DNA from: Chryseobacterium gwangjuense | GTDB lineage: Bacteria; Bacteroidota; Bacteroidia; Flavobacteriales; Weeksellaceae | Reading direction: 5' to 3' | DNA length: 64,000 nt | NCBI RefSeq assembly: GCF_021311115.1 | Contig: NZ_JAJTNP010000001.1 | Coordinates: forward strand, 372,001-436,000 | Part shown: positions 1 to 7,438 of the stretch, piece by piece | How positions within the stretch are numbered: position 1 is the first letter of the stretch | How the letters are laid out: every line of letters starts with the position of its first letter | Position numbers and translations under genes: made by a program | Notes under the pieces: model-generated | What the model saw: only the letters and a program-made list of their open reading frames with translations | The model's database searches: none | Told to the model about the DNA's origin: nothing

Positions 1-2160
1 AAGAATTGGTGCATTTCGTGAAGCTCCGGCCAGTTGATAATACAATTCAAGTTGCCAAAAAGGTACCAGCACTTTAAACACATCTATATTTGTATTCCCT
101 TGTAAGGCTTCCTGGTTTATGGCAGTATTCAAAATTGCGCCGTTTATTCTTCCTCCCGTTAAACTAGTCATTCCTGTTGTAGGCTCCACAGATTCTCTTT
201 CTAGACGTGACATGCCATCATTTTGTACATTCATATGATAATCTACCCATGTACTATATATATTATTAGTAACTTCTGTAGTACCAATCCATTTAAGATC
301 CGGTCTTATCTGATTGATATGCCCGAATTCATGAGCAATTCCCCATAAAGACAACTGATTGACATCGGCTAGAGATTCCTCGCCCCAGTCGGAATCCATA
401 TTTATACCTAGCCCTCCCGCATACCAACCTCCGCCATTATTACTATAGCTGAACATACGGTTTTTTGGAACTAAATTATATTTATACAGCCCCATCACAA
501 GCCATTCATTTTTTACAATAAGATCATATTTTGAAGTGAGTTCGACAGGATTAAAAGGAGCATAATTTTTCAACATGCTTTTTTTGTAAACCAAATGAGA
601 ATGTTGCCCCACAACATCGATCATATTATAAGCTGAATTCGTCAGATTTGTCTGCCAGTCAGTTTGTGTAGAGGTCTGATAATGATAAAGACCATTTACC
701 TTGCCGGAAACAATATTGATCTTGATATCCGGTAGTGCTGAATTGGGATTATAATAACTGATATATCCTAAACCACTGTTAGTAAGCTGGAATACATTCA
801 AACCATTATGAAGTTCATAATAAGAAGAGGTACCACCAATAGTGGTAGAAAAATCCTTCACTTGCAACGAAATACTAGCACTAGAAGGTAAATTTTGAAC
901 AAACATGGCCACCTTGCTTCCTTGTTCAAAAACAATACCTGTTGGGTTTTCAAAACGGCTATAGCCACCTCCCACTTTTAAATTACCTGTAGTAACAGCA
1001 ATGGGTGGATAAACCTTATAATCCTGAACTCTGTACTTATTTACATATGTTCCGTTGAAGAGGCATTGTGCCAAACCTTTATAGAACGGCGACGTCATAG
1101 CATCTATATCTGCTTGCGTAACCGAAGGCTGTAATGCTGAATAAAGAGTATTTGCAAAAATATTGGTGTAAGGATTGGCAGTTCCTGAAGAGCCTAATGT
1201 GTAAAAGCCCATTTCAGCACAACTTGCATAGTTTCCCTGACCATTATTTATTGTAATTCTTATATTTAAAGGGGTAATCTGATTAGGAAAATAGACGTTC
1301 ACAGGAGAAGAAGGATTTTGAAAATCAAATGCCATCAATGTCACAAAGGTACTATTCGACGTAGTATTATAGCTGATGCTTACACTTCCAAACCGCCCGT
1401 TGCTTCCACTAGTTCTCGGAGTATATTTCAGATAATCAATAGGGGTAACACCATCTAATCTGTAATTTAGCACCACCGGAAAAATAGTATTGCCATATGC
1501 AGAATGATAAAGTGTATTTACATCATTGTCAAAAGATTTATCTATATTTTCTCCTGACTGATAAGATGATGCGGTTGTTCCTGAAGGTATAATGGTTGCC
1601 TTCACATCGTTAGTACCATTTACATTTAATTCTGCTGTATTGATGGTACAGTCCGTGCCGTCAGGAATTACCGGTTGTACTTCAGAAAAGAATTTCATCT
1701 CTGCTCCACTCGAGTAGTTACCACTGCCGGCATTTACAGAAATTTTAATAATGTAAGGGGTCTGAATAGCTGTTGGAAAAATAACTTCTTTATCTAGGGC
1801 GTTAGATGTCCAACTCAAAGTATTGCTTACCGAAATGAAAGTATTGGGTGCCGCCTGTGTACTGTAGGAAATACTTACATTGGTCCATATTCCATTTGTT
1901 CCTGATTGTCTTGGAGTATAAATAAGCTTCTTAATACTGGTAACATTAGAAGTAAAATAAAACTTCAACTCATCCGGAATACCGTTCTGTGACCATTTAG
2001 AATGATAAAGGGTCGAATTATCATCATCAAGTAGCTTTGCAACTTCACTCCCTGGTTGTGCAGGCTGCAAGGATGATCCAGCATATACAGGAACTTGGTA
2101 TAGTTGTGAAAATAGATGGGATCCCCATAAAATAAAAAAATATAGTAGTAATTTTTTCAT
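1..2160 (-). CDS. M60-family zinc metallopeptidase, secreted (C-terminus cut by window edge)
   Basis: The frame is open from an ATG at 2160 to the left edge, giving 720 visible residues with no stop. A signal peptide (MKKLLLYFFILWGSHLFS) starts it. Two tandem discoidin/F5-8C-like domains follow; the matching motifs YTPRQSGTNG (about residue 81) and YTPRTSGSNG (about 246) lie roughly 165 residues apart. The zinc motif HEFGH sits at residues 610-614 inside GIAHEFGHINQ, as in M60/enhancin-like peptidases, a family known to act on mucin-type glycoproteins. I infer a secreted or surface glycoprotein-degrading protease. The C-terminal part, which in this phylum may carry a type IX secretion sorting domain, lies outside the window. 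The family call is good; the substrate is unknown. Confidence 0.85.
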   Translation of the reverse strand, partial: MKKLLLYFFILWGSHLFSQLYQVPVYAGSSLQPAQPGSEVAKLLDDDNSTLYHSKWSQNGIPDELKFYFTSNVTSIKKLIYTPRQSGTNGIWTNVSISYSTQAAPNTFISVSNTLSWTSNALDKEVIFPTAIQTPYIIKISVNAGSGNYSSGAEMKFFSEVQPVIPDGTDCTINTAELNVNGTNDVKATIIPSGTTASSYQSGENIDKSFDNDVNTLYHSAYGNTIFPVVLNYRLDGVTPIDYLKYTPRTSGSNGRFGSVSISYNTTSNSTFVTLMAFDFQNPSSPVNVYFPNQITPLNIRITINNGQGNYASCAEMGFYTLGSSGTANPYTNIFANTLYSALQPSVTQADIDAMTSPFYKGLAQCLFNGTYVNKYRVQDYKVYPPIAVTTGNLKVGGGYSRFENPTGIVFEQGSKVAMFVQNLPSSASISLQVKDFSTTIGGTSSYYELHNGLNVFQLTNSGLGYISYYNPNSALPDIKINIVSGKVNGLYHYQTSTQTDWQTNLTNSAYNMIDVVGQHSHLVYKKSMLKNYAPFNPVELTSKYDLIVKNEWLVMGLYKYNLVPKNRMFSYSNNGGGWYAGGLGINMDSDWGEESLADVNQLSLWGIAHEFGHINQIRPDLKWIGTTEVTNNIYSTWVDYHMNVQNDGMSRLERESVEPTTGMTSLTGGRINGAILNTAINQEALQGNTNIDVFKVLVPFWQLELYYQLAGASRNAPIL

Positions 2161-2304
2161 ATAATATCATTTTATATACAAAAATAGCTTTTTGAGAGCT
2201 ATTACTTTTTTCAGGAAATTATTTTTACAATATAAAAAGTTAACTTTTTATTTATCAATTTTATTACATTTTATTAAATATTTTTTGATTTTAACAAAAA
2301 TAAT

Positions 2305-2353
2305 TTGCGTAGCTAAATAACTACATATATATTTGTAGTCAAATAACTACATA
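2305..2353 (+). promoter_or_regulatory. Promoter and candidate ArsR operator
   Basis: A TTG at 2305-2307 and TATATTTG at 2328-2335 (20-base spacer) match the Bacteroidetes -33/-7 consensus. The inverted repeat ACTACA-N8-TGTAGT (2320-2339) covers the -7 box, and a 13-base direct repeat (aaataactacata) occurs at 2315-2327 and 2341-2353, the second copy ending at the start codon. The arrangement fits autorepression by the ArsR protein encoded immediately downstream. Transcription would start about 10 bases before the ATG. Confidence 0.7.
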
Positions 2354-2680
2354 ATGAATTTAAGAAGAGATGTATTTCAGGCAATAGCTGATCCTACCAG
2401 AAGATCAATTCTGATGCTGGTTGCAGCTCAATCTATGACTGCAGGTGCGATCGCTTCAAATTTTGATACCGCAAGACCCACCGTTTCAAAACATCTTCAG
2501 ATCCTTACAGAATGTGAATTATTGAAGTCAGAACAAAACGGACGCGAAATTATTTACCATTTAAATCCAACAAAAATGAAAGAAATTGCAGACTTTATTG
2601 AACCTTTCCGTAAAATGTGGGATGAAAAATTCAATAAACTAGAAAGTGTGATGAAAGCATACCAGAATAGAGATGCGTGA
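2354..2680 (+). CDS. ArsR/SdpR-family winged-helix transcriptional repressor
   Basis: This 108-residue protein opens with [17 protein letters not shown], the characteristic N-terminus of ArsR-family repressors, followed by a winged helix with the recognition segment [13 protein letters not shown] (about residues 39-51) and [11 protein letters not shown] (about 62-72) as the wing. No cysteine metal-binding motif is visible, so it belongs with the SdpR-like, non-metal group that usually controls neighbouring AHSA1-domain genes. Such a gene (2859-3317) follows on the same strand. The start codon lies directly after a promoter with an overlapping inverted repeat, which suggests autoregulation. 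The inducer cannot be told from sequence. Confidence 0.9.
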   Translation: MNLRRDVFQAIADPTRRSILMLVAAQSMTAGAIASNFDTARPTVSKHLQILTECELLKSEQNGREIIYHLNPTKMKEIADFIEPFRKMWDEKFNKLESVMKAYQNRDA

Positions 2681-2858
2681 TATGAGATTCGAGTTTTGGG
2701 GTTCGGGTTTTTAGCGATGTAAGTTAAGTTTACAAATACAAAACCTGATAAAAACCCATTACTCTTCTCTTCAATCCTGATAACTCGAATCCTGTATCAC
2801 ACAAAACACTATAACTCGAATCCCGTACCTCGAACTACTAAACCCCAAATCTTAAAAT
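2681..2858. repeat. Intergenic region rich in degenerate TTCGAG/CTCGAA repeats
   Basis: The 178 bases between the ArsR and AHSA1 genes hold several related short units: gagattcgagtttt (near 2684), ggttcgggttttt (near 2699), actcgaatcc (near 2782) and actcgaatcc again (near 2814), the last two being inverted relative to the first. The next gap (3318-3404) contains related text (gatacgagtttcgagttc; gcatctcgcatttcgcatc). I see no open frame or RNA gene here. It looks like a decayed dispersed intergenic repeat. Confidence 0.5.
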
Positions 2859-3317
2859 ATGGAACTTAAAACAAAAATCCACGCTGAAGACGGAAAACAG
2901 GAAATCTTCATCATCAGAGAATTTGATCTTCCTGTAGAATTGCTCTTCAAAGCCTATACAGAAGCTGAGCTTTTCGAACAATGGATGGGAACCAAAGTGA
3001 CCAAGTTTGAAAACCAACCCCACGGAAGTTACCGTTTCGAAACCTCAAATTCTCAGGGAGAAGTCATGTTCAGCGCCAATGGAACGATTCATGATATTGT
3101 TCAAAATGAGAAAATTATAAGAACTTTCCAGATGGAAAACACCCCTTTTCCGGTGCAGATCGAGTTTTTAGAATTTGAAAAAATAACAGATACCACCAGC
3201 AAAATCACGATCCAAACCATTTATAAATCTGTAGACTTCAGAGACCAGCACCTGAAAATGCCTTTTGCACGGGGAATTAATATGGCACATAATCGTTTGC
3301 AGGAAATATTTAAATAA
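2859..3317 (+). CDS. SRPBCC/AHSA1 (START-like) domain protein
   Basis: A 152-residue protein with the AHSA1 pattern: REFDLPVELLFKAYTEAELFEQWMG near residues 21-45, the GSYRFE strand, and a C-terminal amphipathic helix (RGINMAHNRLQEIF). The fold forms a hydrophobic pocket for a small ligand and has no conserved catalytic residues. These proteins are commonly encoded next to an ArsR/SdpR regulator, as here; the regulator lies 178 bases upstream on the same strand. The cluster continues with YdeI-like, DoxX-like and DUF4256 genes, a set often found together in Flavobacteriia, possibly in stress or xenobiotic response. The exact function is unknown. Confidence 0.88.
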   Translation: MELKTKIHAEDGKQEIFIIREFDLPVELLFKAYTEAELFEQWMGTKVTKFENQPHGSYRFETSNSQGEVMFSANGTIHDIVQNEKIIRTFQMENTPFPVQIEFLEFEKITDTTSKITIQTIYKSVDFRDQHLKMPFARGINMAHNRLQEIFK

Positions 3318-3404
3318 TGAGATGCGGGATACGAGTTTCGAGTTCTCAGAATCAATCCATTGCATCTCGCATTTCGCATCACGAACCTCTCAAACTCAAA
3401 ACAT

Positions 3405-3983
3405 ATGAATCCAAAAGTTGATTTTTTCTTCGATAAGGCCACCCAATGGAAAGAAGAATTTGAAAAATTAAGAACCATTGCCTTAAACACCAAATTGGTA
3501 GAAGATTTAAAATGGGGCTGTCCTTGCTATACGTTTGAAGGAAAAAATATTTTCTTAATTCACGGTTTTAAAGAATATTGTGCGCTTCTCTTTTTCAAAG
3601 GTGCTTTAATGAAAGATTCCGAAAATATTTTAATTCGACAAACTGAAAATGTACAGGCTTCAAGACAAATCCGTTTTACAGATCTACAACAAATTGTTAA
3701 TTTAGAAAAAACACTCAAAGCTTATATGTTTGAAGCTGTTGAAATTGAAGAATCAGGGGCAAAAGTCGAAATGAAGAAAACCAAAGAATTCGAAATGCCT
3801 GAAGAATTTCAACAAAAACTAGATGAAAGTTTCGAATTAAAAAAAGCTTTTGAATCGTTAACTCCAGGAAGACAACGCGCTTACCTACTCTATTTTTCTT
3901 CCGCCAAACAATCCAAAACAAGAGTTTCAAGAATTGAAAAATATATTCCGGAGATTCTTGACGGGAAAGGCTTAAATGATTAA
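3405..3983 (+). CDS. YdeI/OmdA-family protein (DUF1801-type N-terminus)
   Basis: 192 residues from the ATG at 3405. The frame is open further upstream to 3360, but that stretch lies in repeat-like DNA and encodes an unrelated leader, so MNPKVDFFFDKATQW is taken as the N-terminus. The N-terminal half has the DUF1801 pattern (KWGCPCYTFEGKNIFLIHGFKEYCALLFFKG, about residues 41-71), with two cysteines in WGCPCY. The C-terminal half has the YdeI/OmpD-associated signature ESLTPGRQRAYLLYFSSAKQSKTRVSRIEKY. Family members are cytoplasmic and poorly understood; in enterobacteria YdeI has been linked to peptide or stress resistance. It lies 18 bases ahead of the DoxX-like gene, so an operon is likely. 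Confidence 0.85.
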   Translation: MNPKVDFFFDKATQWKEEFEKLRTIALNTKLVEDLKWGCPCYTFEGKNIFLIHGFKEYCALLFFKGALMKDSENILIRQTENVQASRQIRFTDLQQIVNLEKTLKAYMFEAVEIEESGAKVEMKKTKEFEMPEEFQQKLDESFELKKAFESLTPGRQRAYLLYFSSAKQSKTRVSRIEKYIPEILDGKGLND

Positions 3984-4001
3984 AAACTTAAACAACAAAA
4001 A

Positions 4002-4397
4002 ATGGAAACACCAAACAAATCACAAAAAAGAAACAAAATCATCTATTGGATCTTTACCCTTTGGATGTCTTTAGGAATGGCTTCAACAGCCATTGTTCAA
4101 TTAATGAAAAACAAAGATGAACTAGCCAATTTCACCAATCTCGGCTACCCTTCTTATTTAATGATCATTATCGGAGTCTGGAAAATATTGGGCGTTATCA
4201 CTGTTTTAATCCCCAAATTTCCTTTACTAAAAGAATGGGCATACGCAGGTTTTTTCTTTGTGATGTCCGGAGCGGTTATTTCGCATATTATTGTTAATGA
4301 TCCGTTTAGCAAAACTTTTCCGGCAATTTTATTGCTTGTGTTAGTAATTATTTCTTGGTATTTTAGACCTGCCGATAGAAAACTCTCTGTAAATTAA
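4002..4397 (+). CDS. DoxX-like integral membrane protein
   Basis: 131 residues with four predicted membrane segments (about residues 14-34, 52-74, 79-98 and 103-121) and a charged N-terminus. The pattern YWIFTLWMSLGMASTAIVQL, then LGYPSYLMIIIGVWKILGVI, then KEWAYAGFFFVMSGAVISHI is typical of the DoxX-like family found beside AHSA1 genes. A role in redox or membrane stress is suggested for DoxX relatives, but no active site is visible here. Gaps of 18 bases before and 26 bases after place it inside the ArsR-led operon. Confidence 0.88.
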   Translation: METPNKSQKRNKIIYWIFTLWMSLGMASTAIVQLMKNKDELANFTNLGYPSYLMIIIGVWKILGVITVLIPKFPLLKEWAYAGFFFVMSGAVISHIIVNDPFSKTFPAILLLVLVIISWYFRPADRKLSVN

Positions 4398-4423
4398 TCC
4401 TGATCACCATAACAAAATTAAAT

Positions 4424-4981
4424 ATGAAAAAAAAGAAACTTTCCACCACACAAAACGAAGAGCTTTTAAAAGTTCTGAAAACCCGTTTTGAGAAAAATAT
4501 GAGCCGTCACAAAGGAATGCATTGGGATAAAATTCAGGAAAAACTGGAGAAAAGCCCGGAAAAAATATGGTCTTTAAACGAAATGGAAGAAACAGAAGGC
4601 GACCCCGACGTCGTGAGCTACGACAAAAAAACAGACGAATACCTTTTCTTCGATTGTTCCCCTGAAAGTCCGAAGCGCCGAAGCCTTTGCTACGATTATC
4701 CTGCCTGGGAAGCCAGAAAAGCGAATAAACCGGAAAATAATGTTATTGACAAAGCTTCAGAAATGGGGATAGAGCTACTCACTGAAGAACAATATCGCCA
4801 ACTCCAGGAATTAGGAAAATTTGATCTGAAAACTTCAAGTTGGATACAAACTCCTGCAGCGATCAGAGAATTAGGCGGAGCCATTTTCTGTGACCGACGT
4901 TATAATACGGTTTTTACCTATCATAACGGAGCGGATTCTTATTATGCAGCGAGAGGTTTCAGAGGATGTCTGAAGGTTTAA
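4424..4981 (+). CDS. DUF4256 domain protein
   Basis: 185 residues matching DUF4256 over most of the length: GMHWDKIQEKLEKSPEKIWSL, then EETEGDPDVV, FFDCSPESPKRRSLCYD, and a C-terminal GGAIFCDRRYNTVFTYHNGADSYYAARGFRG. No signal peptide or membrane segment is present, so it is probably cytoplasmic. The family has no known activity; the conserved Cys, Asp and Arg residues hint at an enzyme but prove nothing. It is the last closely spaced gene of the ArsR cluster. Confidence 0.85.
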   Translation: MKKKKLSTTQNEELLKVLKTRFEKNMSRHKGMHWDKIQEKLEKSPEKIWSLNEMEETEGDPDVVSYDKKTDEYLFFDCSPESPKRRSLCYDYPAWEARKANKPENNVIDKASEMGIELLTEEQYRQLQELGKFDLKTSSWIQTPAAIRELGGAIFCDRRYNTVFTYHNGADSYYAARGFRGCLKV

Positions 4982-5056
4982 TTTTTTACAATCATTCAAT
5001 AATAAAATGATTATTTTAGCAACTTCGAAATTTAGCTAACCCAACAAAAAAGGATT

Positions 5057-5557
5057 ATGAAAAAGTTGATCTTATTAAGTTCACTATCAGTTTTTTTAAT
5101 GAACTGCAATAAAAAGACAGAAACGGCAGCTCCAAAAGCAGAAACAGATTCTACAGCAACCACAGAAGCGGTAATTGATACTTTAGGACCAAAATCATTC
5201 TGTTATATGGGAGTAACCGGAAAAGACTCTGTATTTGCCAGTATTGATGACAATTTGGGAACCATTACCGGAAAAATGTCTTACAAAAACGCTGAGAAAG
5301 ACAGTAATAAAGGTGATATTTCAGGTTATAAATCAGGAGATACATTAAAATTAACTTATGAATTTGAATCTGAAGGCAAAAAAAGCGCAAGAGATATTTT
5401 CTTCATTCAAAAAGATAATTCATTAGTAGAAGGTATTGGAGCTCATAAAGAAGAAAACGGACAGGTAAAATATGCCAGTGAGAAAAACATCAGTTATAAT
5501 GATGGCCAAAAACTGGAAAAAGCCGATTGTAATCTTGTAAATAAAGGTTTAAAATAA
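5057..5557 (+). CDS. Small secreted lipoprotein, function unknown
   Basis: 166 residues. The N-terminus MKKLILLSSLSVFLMNCNKK is a lipoprotein signal with lipobox LMNC, so the mature protein should be membrane-anchored through Cys17. A Thr/Ala/Glu-rich linker follows, then a predicted beta-rich domain (FCYMGVTGKDSVFASIDDN; GTITGKMSYKNAEKDSNKGDISG; DTLKLTYEFESEGKKSARDIFF). I do not recognise the family. It is separated from DUF4256 by 75 bases and followed by a strong terminator. Confidence 0.75.
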   Translation: MKKLILLSSLSVFLMNCNKKTETAAPKAETDSTATTEAVIDTLGPKSFCYMGVTGKDSVFASIDDNLGTITGKMSYKNAEKDSNKGDISGYKSGDTLKLTYEFESEGKKSARDIFFIQKDNSLVEGIGAHKEENGQVKYASEKNISYNDGQKLEKADCNLVNKGLK

Positions 5558-5563
5558 CGAAAA

Positions 5564-5591
5564 ATGCAACTTAGTTAAGTTGCATTTTTTT
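5564..5591. terminator. Intrinsic terminator between convergent genes
   Basis: A perfect 9-base stem (ATGCAACTT 5564-5572, AAGTTGCAT 5577-5585) with AGTT loop is followed by a T-run. The T-run overlaps the stop codon of the minus-strand threonine aldolase gene (5590-5592). Confidence 0.85.
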
Positions 5592-6621
5592 ATAGTTCTG
5601 CGTTGATAATTTCAATAAATTCATTTACAGGTTCATCCTGAGTATTCCAGGAAGTAATAAGCCTGATTGCTGAAAAATTTTCATCTATTTTTTTCCAGAC
5701 ATAAAATTCAAACTTTTCGGATAGTTTTTGAATAAGTTCATTGCTTAAAATCGGGAAAATCTGGTTGGTATACGTATCCGAAAGAAACTGTACTCCTTTT
5801 TCTTTCATCGCATTTTTAATTTTCATGGCCTGCTGATTCGCTTGTTTTGCCAAATCAAAATAAAGGTCGTTTTTCATCAATTCCAAGAACTGAATTCCTA
5901 ATAATCTTCCTTTTGCCAGCAATGCTCCTTTCTGTTTAATATTGAAAGCAAAATCCTGTTGAAGTTCATGATTATTAATGACAATAGCTTCACCAATCAA
6001 GGCTCCGTTTTTAGTTCCTCCCAAATAGAAAACATCCGTAAGTTCCGCTACTTTTTCTAGCGTCAGATCACTGATTTCGGAAGTTAAACCATGTCCCATT
6101 CTCGCGCCATCCATAAATAGAAACAAATTGTTTTCTTTACAGAATTTCGAGAGTTCTTCCAGTTCTTTTAAAGTATAAATCGTACCCAATTCTGTAGAAT
6201 TCGAAATATACACCAACTTCGGCATGACCTGATGCGGAACATTTTTATGATTTTCCAGAACCGGAATGATATCTTCCGGACTTAGTTTTCCGTCCACTTT
6301 TTCTATACCTAAAATCTTGTGTCCGGTTGCTTCAATTGCTCCTGTTTCATTATTGAGAATATGTCCCGTGGATGCAGAAATTGCACATTGATAAGGTCTT
6401 AAAATGGAAGAAATTACAATTAAATTAGCCTGAGTTCCCCCAGAAACAAGATAGACTTCCGAGTCTGTTTTTTTAATTCTTTGTTTAATTAATTCCTTAG
6501 CCTGTAAAGAATACCCGTCTTCTCCATAACCTGCCTGCTGATCTGTATTATGCTCTAAAAGAGCCTGTAAAATAGTAGGATGACAGCCCTCCGAATAATC
6601 GTTTTTGAATGAAAATTTCAT
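5590..6621 (-). CDS. ltaE: Low-specificity L-threonine aldolase
   Basis: A 343-residue fold-type I PLP enzyme of the threonine aldolase/beta-eliminating lyase family, cleaving L-threonine or L-allo-threonine to glycine and acetaldehyde. Visible features are FSFKNDYSEGCHPTIL at the N-terminus, VSGGTQAN (59-66) in the PLP phosphate loop, FMDGARMGHG (169-178) with the cofactor-binding Asp171, and GGTKNGA with the Schiff-base lysine at Lys204. The length is normal for the family. It is monocistronic, convergent with the lipoprotein gene and divergent from the DtxR-type regulator 85 bases away. Family assignment is firm; exact substrate preference is inferred. Confidence 0.9.
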   Translation of the reverse strand: MKFSFKNDYSEGCHPTILQALLEHNTDQQAGYGEDGYSLQAKELIKQRIKKTDSEVYLVSGGTQANLIVISSILRPYQCAISASTGHILNNETGAIEATGHKILGIEKVDGKLSPEDIIPVLENHKNVPHQVMPKLVYISNSTELGTIYTLKELEELSKFCKENNLFLFMDGARMGHGLTSEISDLTLEKVAELTDVFYLGGTKNGALIGEAIVINNHELQQDFAFNIKQKGALLAKGRLLGIQFLELMKNDLYFDLAKQANQQAMKIKNAMKEKGVQFLSDTYTNQIFPILSNELIQKLSEKFEFYVWKKIDENFSAIRLITSWNTQDEPVNEFIEIINAEL

Positions 6622-6675
6622 AGAGTAAAATTAAAAAAACTTAAAATAACAAGCAGCAATAATTCATAATATTTT

Positions 6676-6703
6676 GTTAGATTTGTAATGAAATTCATCT
6701 AAC
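6676..6703 (+). promoter_or_regulatory. Promoter -7 box with candidate DtxR/MntR-type operator
   Basis: TAGATTTG at 6678-6685 fits the -7 consensus TAnnTTTG; no TTG at the usual -33 distance was found. A 28-base inverted repeat with 7-base arms GTTAGAT (6676-6682) and ATCTAAC (6697-6703) covers the -7 box and ends 3 bases before the TTG start codon. Its position fits autorepression by the metal-dependent regulator. Confidence 0.55.
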
Positions 6704-6706
6704 ATT

Positions 6707-7360
6707 TTGAAAACAACACTAACCGAAGAAAACTATCTGAAAGCTTTATTTCATTTGGTAGATAGTGAAAGTAAGGTAACGATTAATGAACTCAGCAAAT
6801 TTTTAACTGTAAAAATGCCGAGTGTTAACAACATGATGAAGAAGTTTGCAGAAAAAGGCTGGGTGATCTATGAAACCTACAAACCGCTTATCGTTACTGA
6901 AAAAGGACGTCGCGAAGCTGCTTTGGTGGTAAGAAAACACAGACTTACAGAAATGTTTCTGGTAAAAAAAATGAACTTTGGATGGGAAAATGTTCATGAA
7001 ATTGCGGAACAACTCGAGCATGTACACTCTACTATTTTCTTTGATAAAATGGATGAAATTCTTGATTATCCGAAATTTGACCCTCATGGAGAACCGATTC
7101 CTGATAAAGACGGGAATATTATTGCTCAGGATTTACAAAAATTAAGCAGCTGCGAGCTTGGAGAAGTTGTGACTTTTGCTTCTGTAACGCTTTCTGATGA
7201 TGCTTTTCTTAATTATCTGACCGAAAGAAATCTATTATTAAACAAGAAAATAAAAATTATCAAAATTGAAAGTTTTGATAAATCCATTACCGTAGAAGTT
7301 GATAAAAAACAGGAAGTTTTGAGTCGAAAAGCAACAGAAAAAATACTGGTTAAGAAATAA
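6707..7360 (+). CDS. DtxR/MntR-family metal-dependent transcriptional regulator
   Basis: 217 residues starting at TTG (6707). The only nearby in-line ATG (6688) meets a stop after four codons, and MKTTLTEENYLKALFHL is the conserved family N-terminus, so TTG is the start. An HTH lies at about residues 25-55 (VTINELSKFLTVKMPSVNNMMKKFAEKGW), the dimerisation domain has HEIAEQLEHVHS (97-108) and FDPHGEPIPDKDG, and a C-terminal FeoA/SH3-like domain is present. At the position of the DtxR iron-selective Cys102 there is Glu101, as in Mn-selective MntR, with Glu104, His105 and His78 also conserved. I infer Mn(II) or mixed Mn/Fe sensing. A stem-loop region separates it from the next, convergent gene. 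Confidence 0.88.
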   Translation: MKTTLTEENYLKALFHLVDSESKVTINELSKFLTVKMPSVNNMMKKFAEKGWVIYETYKPLIVTEKGRREAALVVRKHRLTEMFLVKKMNFGWENVHEIAEQLEHVHSTIFFDKMDEILDYPKFDPHGEPIPDKDGNIIAQDLQKLSSCELGEVVTFASVTLSDDAFLNYLTERNLLLNKKIKIIKIESFDKSITVEVDKKQEVLSRKATEKILVKK

Positions 7361-7372
7361 TTTTCAAAACTA

Positions 7373-7422
7373 TTAAGATCTTATTCGTGTTATTAAATGA
7401 TTAAACTTAAATAAGATCTTAA
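7373..7422. terminator. Inverted repeat between convergent genes, probable terminator
   Basis: Perfect 13-base arms (TTAAGATCTTATT 7373-7385; AATAAGATCTTAA 7410-7422) flank a 24-base spacer. There is no clear T-run, so termination is inferred from position between two convergent genes. Confidence 0.55.
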
Positions 7423-7438
7423 TGGTTAAAACATCCTA

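Noticed and set aside
3360-3404. Upstream start of the YdeI-like gene
   Set aside because: The extra residues come from repeat-like spacer DNA; MNPKVDFFFD at 3405 is the expected N-terminus.
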